Assembly (NCBI GenBank): GCA_019911785.1
Contig: JAIOJM010000213.1
Location: 1-11,433, forward strand
Direction: 5' to 3'
Source: Sulfuricella sp.
Lineage (GTDB): Bacteria > Pseudomonadota > Gammaproteobacteria > Burkholderiales > Sulfuricellaceae
DNA: 11,433 nucleotides
The notes beneath the pieces are model-generated. The model was given only the letters and a program-made list of their open reading frames with translations. It searched no databases and was not told where the DNA came from. This document shows, in pieces, positions 1 through 6,495 of this stretch. A program made the translations under genes and the position numbers. Each line of letters opens with the position of its first letter. The first letter of the stretch is position 1.

Positions 1-141
1 GTAGAAGGACTGGAGAACTATCTGCTGGAATGCCTCGATGCGCACGGTTGCAGGCTTGCCCCGGATGAGGCCCGCGCGCTGCTGGAGCACGATATCGAAC
101 TCAATGCCCAGGGCTTGGAAGTCTGGATGGATAAGCCATAA
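1..141 (+). CDS. C-terminal end of an unidentified protein (partial)
   Basis: An open frame enters from the left edge in frame 1 and ends at TAA 139-141, giving the last 46 residues of a protein. The tail is acidic and helix-prone (it contains DEARALLEHDIELNAQGLEVW) and ends in MDKP. It has no cysteine cluster, membrane segment or repeat that would identify a family, and I do not recognise it. It is probably a real gene end: the composition is natural and a non-coding gap with a clear ribosome binding site for the next gene follows. The start and most of the protein lie outside the window. Confidence 0.55.
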   Translation, partial: VEGLENYLLECLDAHGCRLAPDEARALLEHDIELNAQGLEVWMDKP

Positions 142-245
142 GCCGCCTGCCTATGGTCCTCGCGAAATGTTCTATATTGAAAATGGGGATTCCGATTTTG
201 CCCGGTTTTTCATCCCCAGACCTTAACTATTCGAGAGGAAGCGTC

Positions 246-698
246 ATGCCCATCGGAGAATTTTGCAACCGTGAGGTGGTGTTCGCGACGAGAAAAACCA
301 CCATTCCGGAAGCGGCACAGCTCATGCGCCAGCACCACGTGGGTGACCTAGTGGTCGTGGATGTCGTCGACGGCAGGCGGGTGCCGGTCGGCATTGTGAC
401 CGACCGCGACATTGTCGTTGAAATTATCGCGAAATCCCTGGATTTTAATGACTTCACCGTGGGTGACATCATGAGTCCGCAACTGTTCAGCGTTCAGGAA
501 AGCGAAGGTGTGTTCGAGGCAATCGAGCTGATGCGCAACAAGGGGATACGACGTATCCCGGTTGTCGACCGGGAAGGCGGCCTGGAGGGCATTGTATCGG
601 CGGACGATATCCTGGACCTTCTGGCTGAGGAAATGACTGAGCTGGCCAAGGTTAGCCCGCGTGAACGGTCGAGGGAAGCCAATGTCAGGCATCAATAA
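246..698 (+). CDS. Stand-alone tandem CBS-domain protein
   Basis: A 150-residue protein that is almost entirely a CBS pair (Bateman module). CBS1 spans about residues 6-62, ending in the typical GIVTDRD segment (49-55). CBS2 spans about 72-130, beginning VGDIMS (72-77) and ending GIVSADDIL (115-123). There is no fused catalytic or transporter domain. CBS pairs generally bind adenine nucleotides (AMP, ATP, sometimes SAM or NAD), so the likely role is sensing cellular energy state; ligand and target are unknown. ATG 246 is chosen because AGAGGA at 233-238 sits at ribosome-binding distance; an upstream in-frame extension to 153 lacks such a site and does not look like CBS sequence. The gene is followed within 12 bases by the ribosome-factor gene, whose Shine-Dalgarno overlaps this stop codon, so the two are probably co-transcribed and translationally coupled. 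Confidence 0.9.
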   Translation: MPIGEFCNREVVFATRKTTIPEAAQLMRQHHVGDLVVVDVVDGRRVPVGIVTDRDIVVEIIAKSLDFNDFTVGDIMSPQLFSVQESEGVFEAIELMRNKGIRRIPVVDREGGLEGIVSADDILDLLAEEMTELAKVSPRERSREANVRHQ

Positions 699-703
699 GG
701 AGG
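697..703 (+). promoter_or_regulatory. Ribosome binding site AAGGAGG that selects the start at 711
   Basis: A perfect AAGGAGG overlaps the TAA stop of the CBS gene (696-698). Two in-frame ATGs follow, at 705 and 711. ATG 705 leaves only one base of spacing, whereas ATG 711 leaves seven, so 711 is the supported initiation codon. Confidence 0.75.
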
Positions 704-710
704 TATGACC

Positions 711-1259
711 ATGCAACGCCCACTTCAAATCGTCATTCGCGACATGCCCCATTCCGCGGCGGTGGAAACACATATCAGGGAGAAGGTGGAGAAGCTGGAA
801 TCGTTCTATTCCCACATTGTCGGCTGCAAAGTTTCGCTCGAATTCGCGGGAAAACACAAACACCAAGGCAAGCTTTTTAATGTGCGGCTCGACATCTCTG
901 TTCCTGGCGCGGAGTTGGTGGTCAATCGCGACCTCCATGAAGACCTCTATGTGGCTTTGCGAGATACATTCGATGCGGCAAGGCGTCGGCTGGAGGATTA
1001 CGGGCGGCGCCAGCGTGGCGATACAAAAATTCATGAATCGCCGCGCCATGGGCATATAGCCAGGTTATTCCCGGAAGAGGGTTTTGGTTTTATCGACACG
1101 CCGGGTGGCGATGAGCTTTATTTCAGCCGGGATAACGTAAGCCATTCGGATTTTGACAAGCTCGAAATCGGCAGTGAAGTCCAGTTCCTGGAGGAAGCTG
1201 CTGCCGAGGGACTGCAGGCGAAGCGCGTGAGTATCGGCAAGCATCATTATCCGGAATGA
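711..1259 (+). CDS. HPF/RaiA-family ribosome-associated protein fused to a cold-shock domain
   Basis: A 182-residue two-domain protein. Residues about 3-98 match the ribosome hibernation factor fold (S30AE/HPF/YfiA): a beta strand LQIVIRDM, a helix with HIREKVEKLE, the segment KLFNVRLDISVPG, then VNRDLHEDLYVALRDTFDAARRRLEDY, the typical final helix. Residues about 112-175 are a cold-shock (CSD) fold: GHIARLFPEEGFGFID carries the RNP1-like aromatic patch, and DELYFSRDNV corresponds to the RNP2-like strand. Classical short HPF stops at about 95-110 residues and long HPF carries a different C-terminal dimerisation domain, so this RNA-binding tail replaces it. The likely role is binding the 30S decoding region during stress or slow growth, with the CSD contacting rRNA or mRNA. 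Pairing with an adenylate-sensing CBS protein suggests energy-linked control (inference). It could instead be an RNA chaperone without hibernation activity. Confidence 0.88.
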   Translation: MQRPLQIVIRDMPHSAAVETHIREKVEKLESFYSHIVGCKVSLEFAGKHKHQGKLFNVRLDISVPGAELVVNRDLHEDLYVALRDTFDAARRRLEDYGRRQRGDTKIHESPRHGHIARLFPEEGFGFIDTPGGDELYFSRDNVSHSDFDKLEIGSEVQFLEEAAAEGLQAKRVSIGKHHYPE

Positions 1260-1444
1260 GATCCCAGCCGTTTCGCCGGAAAAGCATCAGTAGCGCTTCA
1301 TGAGGCGCACGGGTGCTGCCGGTATGATGATGATAAATCAGCTTAATTCCGGCTGACCCTCTCCGACTAGGGGATTCCACTAGCCAGTAATCGTATTCCC
1401 ACCTATCGACTATTCAGGGTATTGCCCTCCACACAATTATTCTT

Positions 1445-1457
1445 CCCCCGATGGGGG
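1445..1457. repeat. Short perfect inverted repeat CCCCC-GAT-GGGGG
   Basis: Five C and five G residues flank a three-base GAT centre in an otherwise AT-leaning intergenic stretch. On RNA it would form a compact hairpin; on DNA it could be half of a protein site. It lies 70 bases before the receiver start codon and has no following T run. Confidence 0.4.
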
Positions 1458-1515
1458 TGAGTTAAATCTGGCGTTAGACTTGAATCGCTTATTCAAGGTA
1501 ACGGGGATACATGTG

Positions 1516-1520
1516 GGAGG
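1516..1520 (+). promoter_or_regulatory. Ribosome binding site GGAGG that selects the start at 1528
   Basis: GGAGG sits seven bases before ATG 1528. The frame stays open upstream to a TTG at 1480, but that codon has no Shine-Dalgarno sequence, and the extra residues precede the first receiver beta strand. Confidence 0.75.
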
Positions 1521-1527
1521 CGAGAAA

Positions 1528-1950
1528 ATGAATTTCATGATTATCAGCAATGATGTGTCAACATGCCTGTATTTAGAGATACTTGCCCATCAGGATGGCG
1601 TTAGCGCCCGGTATTTCACTGAGCCTTCAGTGGCGTTGCATGTCTATCGGAGCAATCCTGATCATTGGTCGCTGGTGATTGTCGATATGCTATCGCCGCT
1701 GATCGCCGAATTTTCGCTGGTTGGCAAGATCAGGGCCGTCAAGCCCGATACTCGGCTGGTGATTCTGGCTACACATGCCCCGGAAGCGATCAAACAAGTA
1801 TTCAAGTGCGAGTCCCTGTGCGGGTTGTGCCACGATTGTAACGATATAAATAACAGCCATTGTTTTTTCCTGCATAAGCCATTTTATCGTGATTTCGATC
1901 GAGTCATTGAGGCTGCACTGGGAAAAGGCATGGTCGGATTGGCTGCTTGA
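1528..1950 (+). CDS. Single-domain response-regulator receiver with a cysteine-rich insert
   Basis: A 140-residue protein with the receiver plan. The first strand FMIISND ends in acidic D9. Strand LVIVD places the phospho-acceptor aspartate at D53, strand VILAT gives T82, and K117 is in HKPF, the conserved Lys-Pro of the last strand. No DNA-binding or enzymatic output domain follows, so it is a CheY/Spo0F-like stand-alone receiver. Between T82 and K117, where a normal receiver has the alpha4 region, lies a run with cysteines at 94, 98, 101, 104 and 112 (CX3CX2CX2CX7C). This spacing could hold zinc or an iron-sulfur cluster, or act as a thiol switch. One additional cysteine lies at position 13. 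No histidine kinase is adjacent, so the partner is unknown. Receiver assignment is firm; metal binding is inference. Confidence 0.8.
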   Translation: MNFMIISNDVSTCLYLEILAHQDGVSARYFTEPSVALHVYRSNPDHWSLVIVDMLSPLIAEFSLVGKIRAVKPDTRLVILATHAPEAIKQVFKCESLCGLCHDCNDINNSHCFFLHKPFYRDFDRVIEAALGKGMVGLAA

Positions 1951-2070
1951 TCCGCCGGTCAGTTCCTGGTTTTTCGTTGGTGATGCTTAGCGTCATCTTC
2001 TGAGAGCGAACTTTCTGCGGGGGTGGCAAACAGTTATACTGGGCATACACCTAAACAGCGCTTGCACAGG

Positions 2071-2793
2071 ATGAACGCAAAAACCGCTTTGCTCCTTTCC
2101 TTCCTGGTTGTTTCTCTTTCTGCCTGTGCTTCTGCACCGCTCCGGACAGATGGCAAGAAGCGTCCCCCGGTTTCATCCGACCTGAAAATTTCTTCCTTTG
2201 TAAAAACTGACATCGATACGGTGGCCGAGATTCACCAGCAGGAGAGCTTCAGCCATCTGCGCACGCTGATGGAAAAACTCTATCGGCGTAACCCTCGCGA
2301 ATGGAAGAAGGGTGGGCAACCCTCCATGGAAAGTGCGATGGCGCGGGCATTCGATGCAGGACATGACTGGCGCTTTCCGGAGTTGAGCGGGAAACGCGGG
2401 GCCGAGTGCTTCTACCTTGCCTTCCAGGAAAACTATCAGGGAGATAGGGTGCTGGCTTTTATCGCGGGCCTGGCGACCATGATCATGGCCTCGTACAATG
2501 ACAAGGCCGAGCTTTATGTCCTCGACGAGCTCGACCCGCAGAAGCTCTACAATAGTGCGCGTAATGTCGAGATCGCGGTCTGGAAGCTGAGTGGCACGCG
2601 CGACAGTCGGGGGGAGTTGTTTCTGCTCAGCAATGAAAACGATGCAACCAGCCGCAATATGAGCTTCGAGCGGGAATTCGGCAAGCTGATCGCGCAGCAG
2701 GACACCCTGGCCAGAATCATCGCAGAAAAAACCAACCGCACCATCGTACGCGCTATTCAGAGTGTGGCCAGCGCAGTTTTTCTGCCAATTTAA
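2071..2793 (+). CDS. Putative outer-membrane lipoprotein of unknown function
   Basis: A 240-residue protein with a lipoprotein signal: Lys at position 4, a hydrophobic run at about 6-17, and lipobox L16-S17-A18-C19. Ala at +2 after the cysteine (not Asp) predicts sorting to the outer membrane under the enterobacterial rule. The mature part has no recognised domain. It contains a moderately hydrophobic stretch GDRVLAFIAGLATMIMASYN (about residues 127-146) and a helical, basic C-terminus with alternating small and hydrophobic residues. ATG 2071 is preferred because it gives a normal-length signal peptide; the upstream GTG at 2023 would add 16 polar residues before it. The Shine-Dalgarno sequence at 2071 is weak, so 2023 is not excluded. 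It is transcribed alone and ends at the bidirectional terminator. Confidence 0.72.
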   Translation: MNAKTALLLSFLVVSLSACASAPLRTDGKKRPPVSSDLKISSFVKTDIDTVAEIHQQESFSHLRTLMEKLYRRNPREWKKGGQPSMESAMARAFDAGHDWRFPELSGKRGAECFYLAFQENYQGDRVLAFIAGLATMIMASYNDKAELYVLDELDPQKLYNSARNVEIAVWKLSGTRDSRGELFLLSNENDATSRNMSFEREFGKLIAQQDTLARIIAEKTNRTIVRAIQSVASAVFLPI

Positions 2794-2808
2794 AGAGTGA
2801 ACAACAAA

Positions 2809-2840
2809 TAGAAAAAGGGGGCAATGCCCCCTTTTTTCTA
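2809..2840. terminator. Bidirectional rho-independent terminator between convergent genes
   Basis: The stem pairs AGAAAAAGGGGGC on the left with GCCCCCTTTTTTCT on the right around an AAT loop (2823-2825), with one extra T in the right arm. The A and T runs flank a GC core, so it works on both strands: for the lipoprotein gene (plus, ending 2793) and for the peroxiredoxin gene (minus, ending 2867). Confidence 0.9.
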
Positions 2841-2866
2841 TTTTCTACTTTGCCTTGCTTGCTGGA

Positions 2867-3469
2867 TTACAGCTCGCCAGCGTGCTTGGCCAGATAATCG
2901 GCGACGCCTTTGGTATCGGCTTTCATGCCGGCCTTGCCTTTGCTCCAGCCTGCCGGGCAGACTTCGCCATGCTGTTCGGTGAATTGCAGGGCATCGATCA
3001 TGCGCAGCATTTCATCGATGTTGCGGCCCAGTGGCAGGTCATTCACGACCTGGTGACGCACGACGCCGGTCTTGTCGATCAGGAAGGAGCCACGGTAGGC
3101 TACGCCGCCTTCGGCTTCAACATCATAGGCCTTGCAGATTTCGTGCTTGATGTCGGCCACCAGAGGGTAGGCAACCTGGCCGATGCCACCGTTGTTGACG
3201 GCGGTGTTTTTCCACGCCAGGTGGGTGAAATGGGAGTCGATGGACACGCCGATCACTTCCACGTTGCGGTCCTTGAATTCTTTCAGGCGATGGTCAAATG
3301 CGATCAGCTCGGACGGGCAGACAAAGGTAAAGTCCAGCGGGTAGAAGAAGATCACCGCGTACTTGTTCTTGATGTGTGTCTTGAGGTTGAAATTTTCGTC
3401 GATGCTGTTGTTGCCCAGTACGGTAGCGGCGGTGAAGTCGGGTGCGGCTTTGCCTACGAGAACTGCCAT
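2867..3469 (-). CDS. Typical 2-Cys peroxiredoxin (AhpC/Prx1 type)
   Basis: A 200-residue, full-length thiol peroxidase that reduces hydrogen peroxide, organic peroxides and peroxynitrite in the cytoplasm. Peroxidatic C51 sits in FYPLDFTFVCPSE and resolving C171 in GEVCPAGW, both canonical for obligate head-to-tail homodimers that form an intersubunit disulfide. The NNGGIGQ segment corresponds to the GGLG loop of peroxide-sensitive eukaryotic-type Prx1, but the C-terminal partner YF motif appears as YL, so sensitivity to overoxidation is uncertain. ATG 3469 is supported by AAGGAG with a seven-base spacer on the minus strand. No ahpF or thioredoxin reductase gene is adjacent, so the electron donor is probably thioredoxin (family knowledge). 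It is transcribed from its own promoter (3511-3540), although read-through from the VWA gene upstream is possible because no terminator is visible between them. Confidence 0.95.
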   Translation of the reverse strand: MAVLVGKAAPDFTAATVLGNNSIDENFNLKTHIKNKYAVIFFYPLDFTFVCPSELIAFDHRLKEFKDRNVEVIGVSIDSHFTHLAWKNTAVNNGGIGQVAYPLVADIKHEICKAYDVEAEGGVAYRGSFLIDKTGVVRHQVVNDLPLGRNIDEMLRMIDALQFTEQHGEVCPAGWSKGKAGMKADTKGVADYLAKHAGEL

Positions 3470-3494
3470 GATTAATCTCCTTATCGGTGGGGTT

Positions 3495-3513
3495 ATTTAG
3501 AACATGTCTAAAT
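3495..3513. promoter_or_regulatory. 19-bp inverted repeat (operator-like) overlapping the peroxiredoxin -10
   Basis: ATTTAGA (3495-3501) and TCTAAAT (3507-3513) are perfect inverted arms around ACATG. The element covers part of the proposed -10 and the start-site region of the minus-strand peroxiredoxin promoter. That position suits a repressor, for example of the Rrf2 or GntR/MarR type. Extending into the promoter gives a weak TTAG-N7-CTAA-N7 periodicity reminiscent of OxyR sites, but an OxyR activator site would be expected upstream of -35. Regulator identity is not determined. Confidence 0.5.
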
Positions 3514-3540
3514 ATTGCACTAGTTTTTATTCTCTGTCAA
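3511..3540 (-). promoter_or_regulatory. Sigma70-like promoter of the peroxiredoxin gene
   Basis: On the minus strand a perfect TTGACA -35 (plus-strand TGTCAA, 3535-3540) is separated by 18 bases from AATATT (3511-3516), a 4/6 match to the -10 consensus. The predicted start falls near 3504, leaving a leader of about 35 bases to the start codon. Confidence 0.6.
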
Positions 3541-3559
3541 ATGAATTGATACGAAAGGC

Positions 3560-5668
3560 TTAACGTGTCAATCGCCGATAAATGTCAGCCACTTTAAGCG
3601 GCAGTTCTTTCACTTCGGCAATAACAGTGTAGTTTACTGCGCCATACATGTGGGGAAGGTAGTCACGACCTTCGGTATCGATCGTTATGCAGAACGGATG
3701 GATGCCGCTGCGCTTGGCCTCGATCAGGGCCATGCGGGTATCCTCGATGCCGTATTGGCCGCGGTAGCCGTCATGGTAATCGTCCGGCTTGCCGTCCGAG
3801 AGCGTGATCAGAAGCTTGGTGCGGGCGTCGACTTCATTGAGAATGGCCGAGAGGTGGCGGATGGCCACGCCCATGCGGGTGTACTCCTGAGGGGAGATGC
3901 CTGCGATGCGCTGCTGCACCGTTTCCGCATAGGGTTCGTCGAAACTTTTGACGCGGAATATTTCGCAGCGTTTGCGGGTGATGCCGGAAAAGCCATAGAT
4001 GGCGTAGCGGTCGCCCAGCAGTTCCAGGGTTTCGCAGAGCAGAATCAGGGATTCGCGTTCTGCGTCGTTGATCCAGCCCTTGGTTGAGCCGCTCATGTCC
4101 ACCATGAACATGACCGCAATGTTGCGCTCGCTGCGGTGCATGCGCATGAACAGACGCTCGCTCATTTCGCTGCCGTCGCGGGCATCGGCCAGCGCCGCGA
4201 TCAAGGCATCGATATCCACTTCGTCACCGGACGGCTCGCGTTTCAATAACCGGTTTTCGTCGCGCATTGCCTCGAAGGTGCGGCGCAGGTGTTTGACCAG
4301 GCCGCTGTGTTTATCCAGCGTCTGCTGCGCAAATCCATCATTCAGCGGCGGCACTTCCCTCTCGCGCAGTACGCACCAGTTCTTGCGGTAGTGCTGCCGG
4401 CCGAAATCCCACTCCGGATAAAGACTGGCACCTTCCTCATGGTAGGTGCCCTGCCATACGGTATCGGGGTCCTGGGTTTTCTCCTCGAGCAGGGAGGGAT
4501 CGTATTCGCCTGGTCCTGCGGGAACCAGATATTCGGGCGGGATTTCGCCCAGATCAAGATAGATCGAGGTGAGTAGTTGGTTCACGCCTTCAGGGGGCGC
4601 GATCGGGGCATCTTCCAGGGTGATTTCCAGGCGCGGCAAATCATTATGGTTGTTAGCTGCCTGCCTGATATCGAAGTGCGGAGCGTCGCGGCGTGTTTCT
4701 ATGGTTTGCTTTTCAAGCTCCTGCGCCAGTTTGACCCGCAGCAGAATCTTTTCCCGTTCTATCCGGGCCGCGATACTGGCGGCCACGGCGTCCAGCCGCA
4801 ACTCGCCCTGGTAGCAAACGGCAGCGGGTGTTGCACCGGGATAAGCCCGCTCCAGAAGGCGGAGGCTGTCGGTGACGCTGGCTTCCGGTCGGGCGAGATC
4901 GGCTGCATGGAGTTCCCAGCCAACCGGTAGATTCGCGCCGGTCTCGGTTTTGATCCGTTGCATTTCCCGGTACAGGCCGGGAAGTTCGCGGCCGATACAG
5001 GCTTCCAGGCGCAGGGTTTCCAGGGCGTGGAACTGTTTCAGCGCCTTGTCGCTATCCGGGTAGGTATTCAGGGTTTCGGCCAGGTTGATGCGGAAGGTGC
5101 CGAAACGGGTCTGTGCCCATAGCAGGGCCACCATGGCCTTGCACAGCTTGAAGTTGTCCGCCGCCTCGCGCATCTGGGCCACCACGGCGGGCAGAAACAG
5201 GGTCTCGCTGTCGGTATAGGTTGCCTCGCCTTTTTCCAGCTTGAGGTGCCGCCCCGAAAGGCCGCGCACGAAAGTCAGCAGGATGCCGCCAACCTCCTCG
5301 AATAGCGCACCTGAAGCGTGTTCGTGGCTGAGCTGGGCGAAGTTGTCCAGCTCGTTGATCACCTTGAAGGCGGGGCGTGACCCGGCTCGGTCAAAGGTGT
5401 CCATCGCATGCAAAGCCCAGGCTTCGATCATGCGCCGATCCATGTGGGCGAGCTGGCTAATGGCGCGGAGGGCGAACTGGTGGGCGATCTGGATGTTGGT
5501 GGTGGCGATGCGCCTTATCCAGCTGAGCAGGAAGTCCTGATCATCACGGGGCAGGGCTGCCATCGAGGCGGCCAGATCGTCTACCTGGATAAAGGTGAAT
5601 TCCACCTCCAACCACTGTTCCAGAGCCTGCCTGATCTGGTCGGCCGATAACGGTGAGTTATCCGCCAT
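3560..5668 (-). CDS. NorD/CbbO-type protein with C-terminal VWA domain
   Basis: A 702-residue protein. The long N-terminal part (about 1-300) is helical and alanine/leucine-rich; a more charged linker covers about 320-450. A von Willebrand A domain occupies about 516-700. Its metal-ion site is visible as DMSGS (524-528), T597 in EYTRMG, and D625 in LSDGKPDD. The arrangement matches NorD and CbbO, adaptor proteins that work with a MoxR-type AAA+ ATPase to activate nitric oxide reductase or Rubisco. No norCB or cbbLS gene lies in the window; the neighbour is sat-aprBA. It starts three bases after the AAA+ stop codon with no evident Shine-Dalgarno sequence, implying translational coupling and a stoichiometric partner. 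Role: substrate-recognition adaptor of the AAA+ ring (family knowledge). The target is unknown; APS reductase or another sulfur-oxidation enzyme is inference. Confidence 0.88.
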   Translation of the reverse strand: MADNSPLSADQIRQALEQWLEVEFTFIQVDDLAASMAALPRDDQDFLLSWIRRIATTNIQIAHQFALRAISQLAHMDRRMIEAWALHAMDTFDRAGSRPAFKVINELDNFAQLSHEHASGALFEEVGGILLTFVRGLSGRHLKLEKGEATYTDSETLFLPAVVAQMREAADNFKLCKAMVALLWAQTRFGTFRINLAETLNTYPDSDKALKQFHALETLRLEACIGRELPGLYREMQRIKTETGANLPVGWELHAADLARPEASVTDSLRLLERAYPGATPAAVCYQGELRLDAVAASIAARIEREKILLRVKLAQELEKQTIETRRDAPHFDIRQAANNHNDLPRLEITLEDAPIAPPEGVNQLLTSIYLDLGEIPPEYLVPAGPGEYDPSLLEEKTQDPDTVWQGTYHEEGASLYPEWDFGRQHYRKNWCVLREREVPPLNDGFAQQTLDKHSGLVKHLRRTFEAMRDENRLLKREPSGDEVDIDALIAALADARDGSEMSERLFMRMHRSERNIAVMFMVDMSGSTKGWINDAERESLILLCETLELLGDRYAIYGFSGITRKRCEIFRVKSFDEPYAETVQQRIAGISPQEYTRMGVAIRHLSAILNEVDARTKLLITLSDGKPDDYHDGYRGQYGIEDTRMALIEAKRSGIHPFCITIDTEGRDYLPHMYGAVNYTVIAEVKELPLKVADIYRRLTR

Positions 5669-5671
5669 GTG

Positions 5672-6484
5672 CTAGAAAAGCGAAGTAGAAAGTTCTCGAA
5701 CTGCCGCCAGCATTTCGGCATCGTCGGTTATCGCCTGGGCAATGGCGCTGCGGCAGGCGCCGACCGGTTCCACGCCGGAAGCAATGAGCTTGCCTGCATG
5801 TACCAGCAGGCGAGTACTGGCGCCTTCATCCAGGCCGCTGCCTTTGAGATTGCGGGTCATGTGAGCGAATTTGACCAGTTTTTCAGCCAGTGCGGTATCC
5901 ACGCCGGATTCTTTGGCAACAATCTTGCGCTCCAGGTCTGCACTGGGGTAATCGAATTCCAGGGCGACAAAACGCTGCCGTGTGCTTTGCTTGAGATCCT
6001 TGAGTACGCTTTGGTAGCCGGGGTTGTAGGAAATCGCCAGGCAGAAGTCATGGTTGGCCTGCAGCAGGGTGCCCAGTTTTTCCATCGGCAGTACGCGGCG
6101 GTCATCGGCGAGGGGGTGGATCACCACGATGGCATCCTTCCGCGCTTCCACGATTTCATCCAGATAGCAGATTGCCCCGGCACGCACGGCGCGGGCGAGC
6201 GGACCGTCCACCCATACTGTCTCTCCACCCTTGATCAGAAAGCGCCCGACCAGGTCGGAGGCGGTCAGGTCGTCGTGGCAGGAAACAGTGATCAGGGGTC
6301 GTTTCAGCCGCCATGCCATGTATTCCATGAAACGGGTCTTGCCGCAACCGGTCGGTCCCTTGAGCAATACGGGCAGCTTATTTTGATAGGCCGCCTCGAA
6401 AATGGCGATTTCGTCGCCGGTGGCCTCGTAATAAGGCTCCGATTTGACGAAATATTCCTCCGTGCTCAGGGCGCGAGCTTGCAC
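5672..6484 (-). CDS. CbbQ/NorQ/GvpN-type MoxR AAA+ ATPase
   Basis: A 270-residue single-domain AAA+ ATPase, the usual length for CbbQ/NorQ. Motifs in order: Walker A GPTGCGKT (43-50), Walker B AICYLDE (104-110), sensor-1 region YNPG (153-156), arginine-finger region TRQRF (168-172), and sensor-2 ASTR (222-225). Members form hexameric rings that use ATP hydrolysis to remodel a target enzyme through a VWA partner, which is encoded directly downstream. The start is GTG 6484-6482: its Shine-Dalgarno GAGG (6495-6492) overlaps the TGA of the cysteine-cluster gene at a seven-base spacing, so all three genes form one coupled operon. Motifs alone cannot separate CbbQ from NorQ, and neither a Rubisco nor a nitric oxide reductase gene is nearby, so no symbol is given. 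Confidence 0.93.
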   Translation of the reverse strand: MQARALSTEEYFVKSEPYYEATGDEIAIFEAAYQNKLPVLLKGPTGCGKTRFMEYMAWRLKRPLITVSCHDDLTASDLVGRFLIKGGETVWVDGPLARAVRAGAICYLDEIVEARKDAIVVIHPLADDRRVLPMEKLGTLLQANHDFCLAISYNPGYQSVLKDLKQSTRQRFVALEFDYPSADLERKIVAKESGVDTALAEKLVKFAHMTRNLKGSGLDEGASTRLLVHAGKLIASGVEPVGACRSAIAQAITDDAEMLAAVRELSTSLF

Positions 6485-6491
6485 GGGATAG

Positions 6492-6495
6492 CCTC
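6492..6495 (-). promoter_or_regulatory. Ribosome binding site GAGG overlapping the upstream stop codon
   Basis: On the minus strand GAGG shares bases with the TGA stop (6496-6494) of the cysteine-cluster gene and lies seven bases before the GTG start of the AAA+ gene. This supports that rare start codon and indicates coupled translation. Confidence 0.6.

Larger units (their letters stand above)
1260..1527. other. 268-base intergenic region before the receiver gene, with several small inverted repeats
   Basis: No gene is supported here. The region contains a near-palindrome GCGCTTCATGAGGCGC (1293-1308) not followed by a T run, so it is a poor terminator. It also contains AGGG-N5-CCCT near 1417-1430 and a strong short hairpin CCCCC-GAT-GGGGG at 1445-1457, about 70 bases upstream of the receiver start. 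These may be regulatory sites for the receiver gene. I found no convincing -35/-10 pair. Confidence 0.4.

Noticed and set aside
184..218. TGGGGAT...ATCCCCA inverted repeat before the CBS gene
   Set aside because: The arms are seven bases but the loop is 21 bases and there is no T run or good promoter spacing; chance is a sufficient explanation.
3495..3530. OxyR binding site at the peroxiredoxin promoter
   Set aside because: The four-tetramer, seven-base periodicity can be drawn, but two of the four tetramers match poorly and the site overlaps the -10, whereas an activator site should lie upstream of -35.
5672..6484. Naming the ATPase cbbQ or norQ
   Set aside because: Motifs are shared across the CbbQ/NorQ/GvpN group, and there is no Rubisco, nitric oxide reductase or gas vesicle gene in the window to decide between them.
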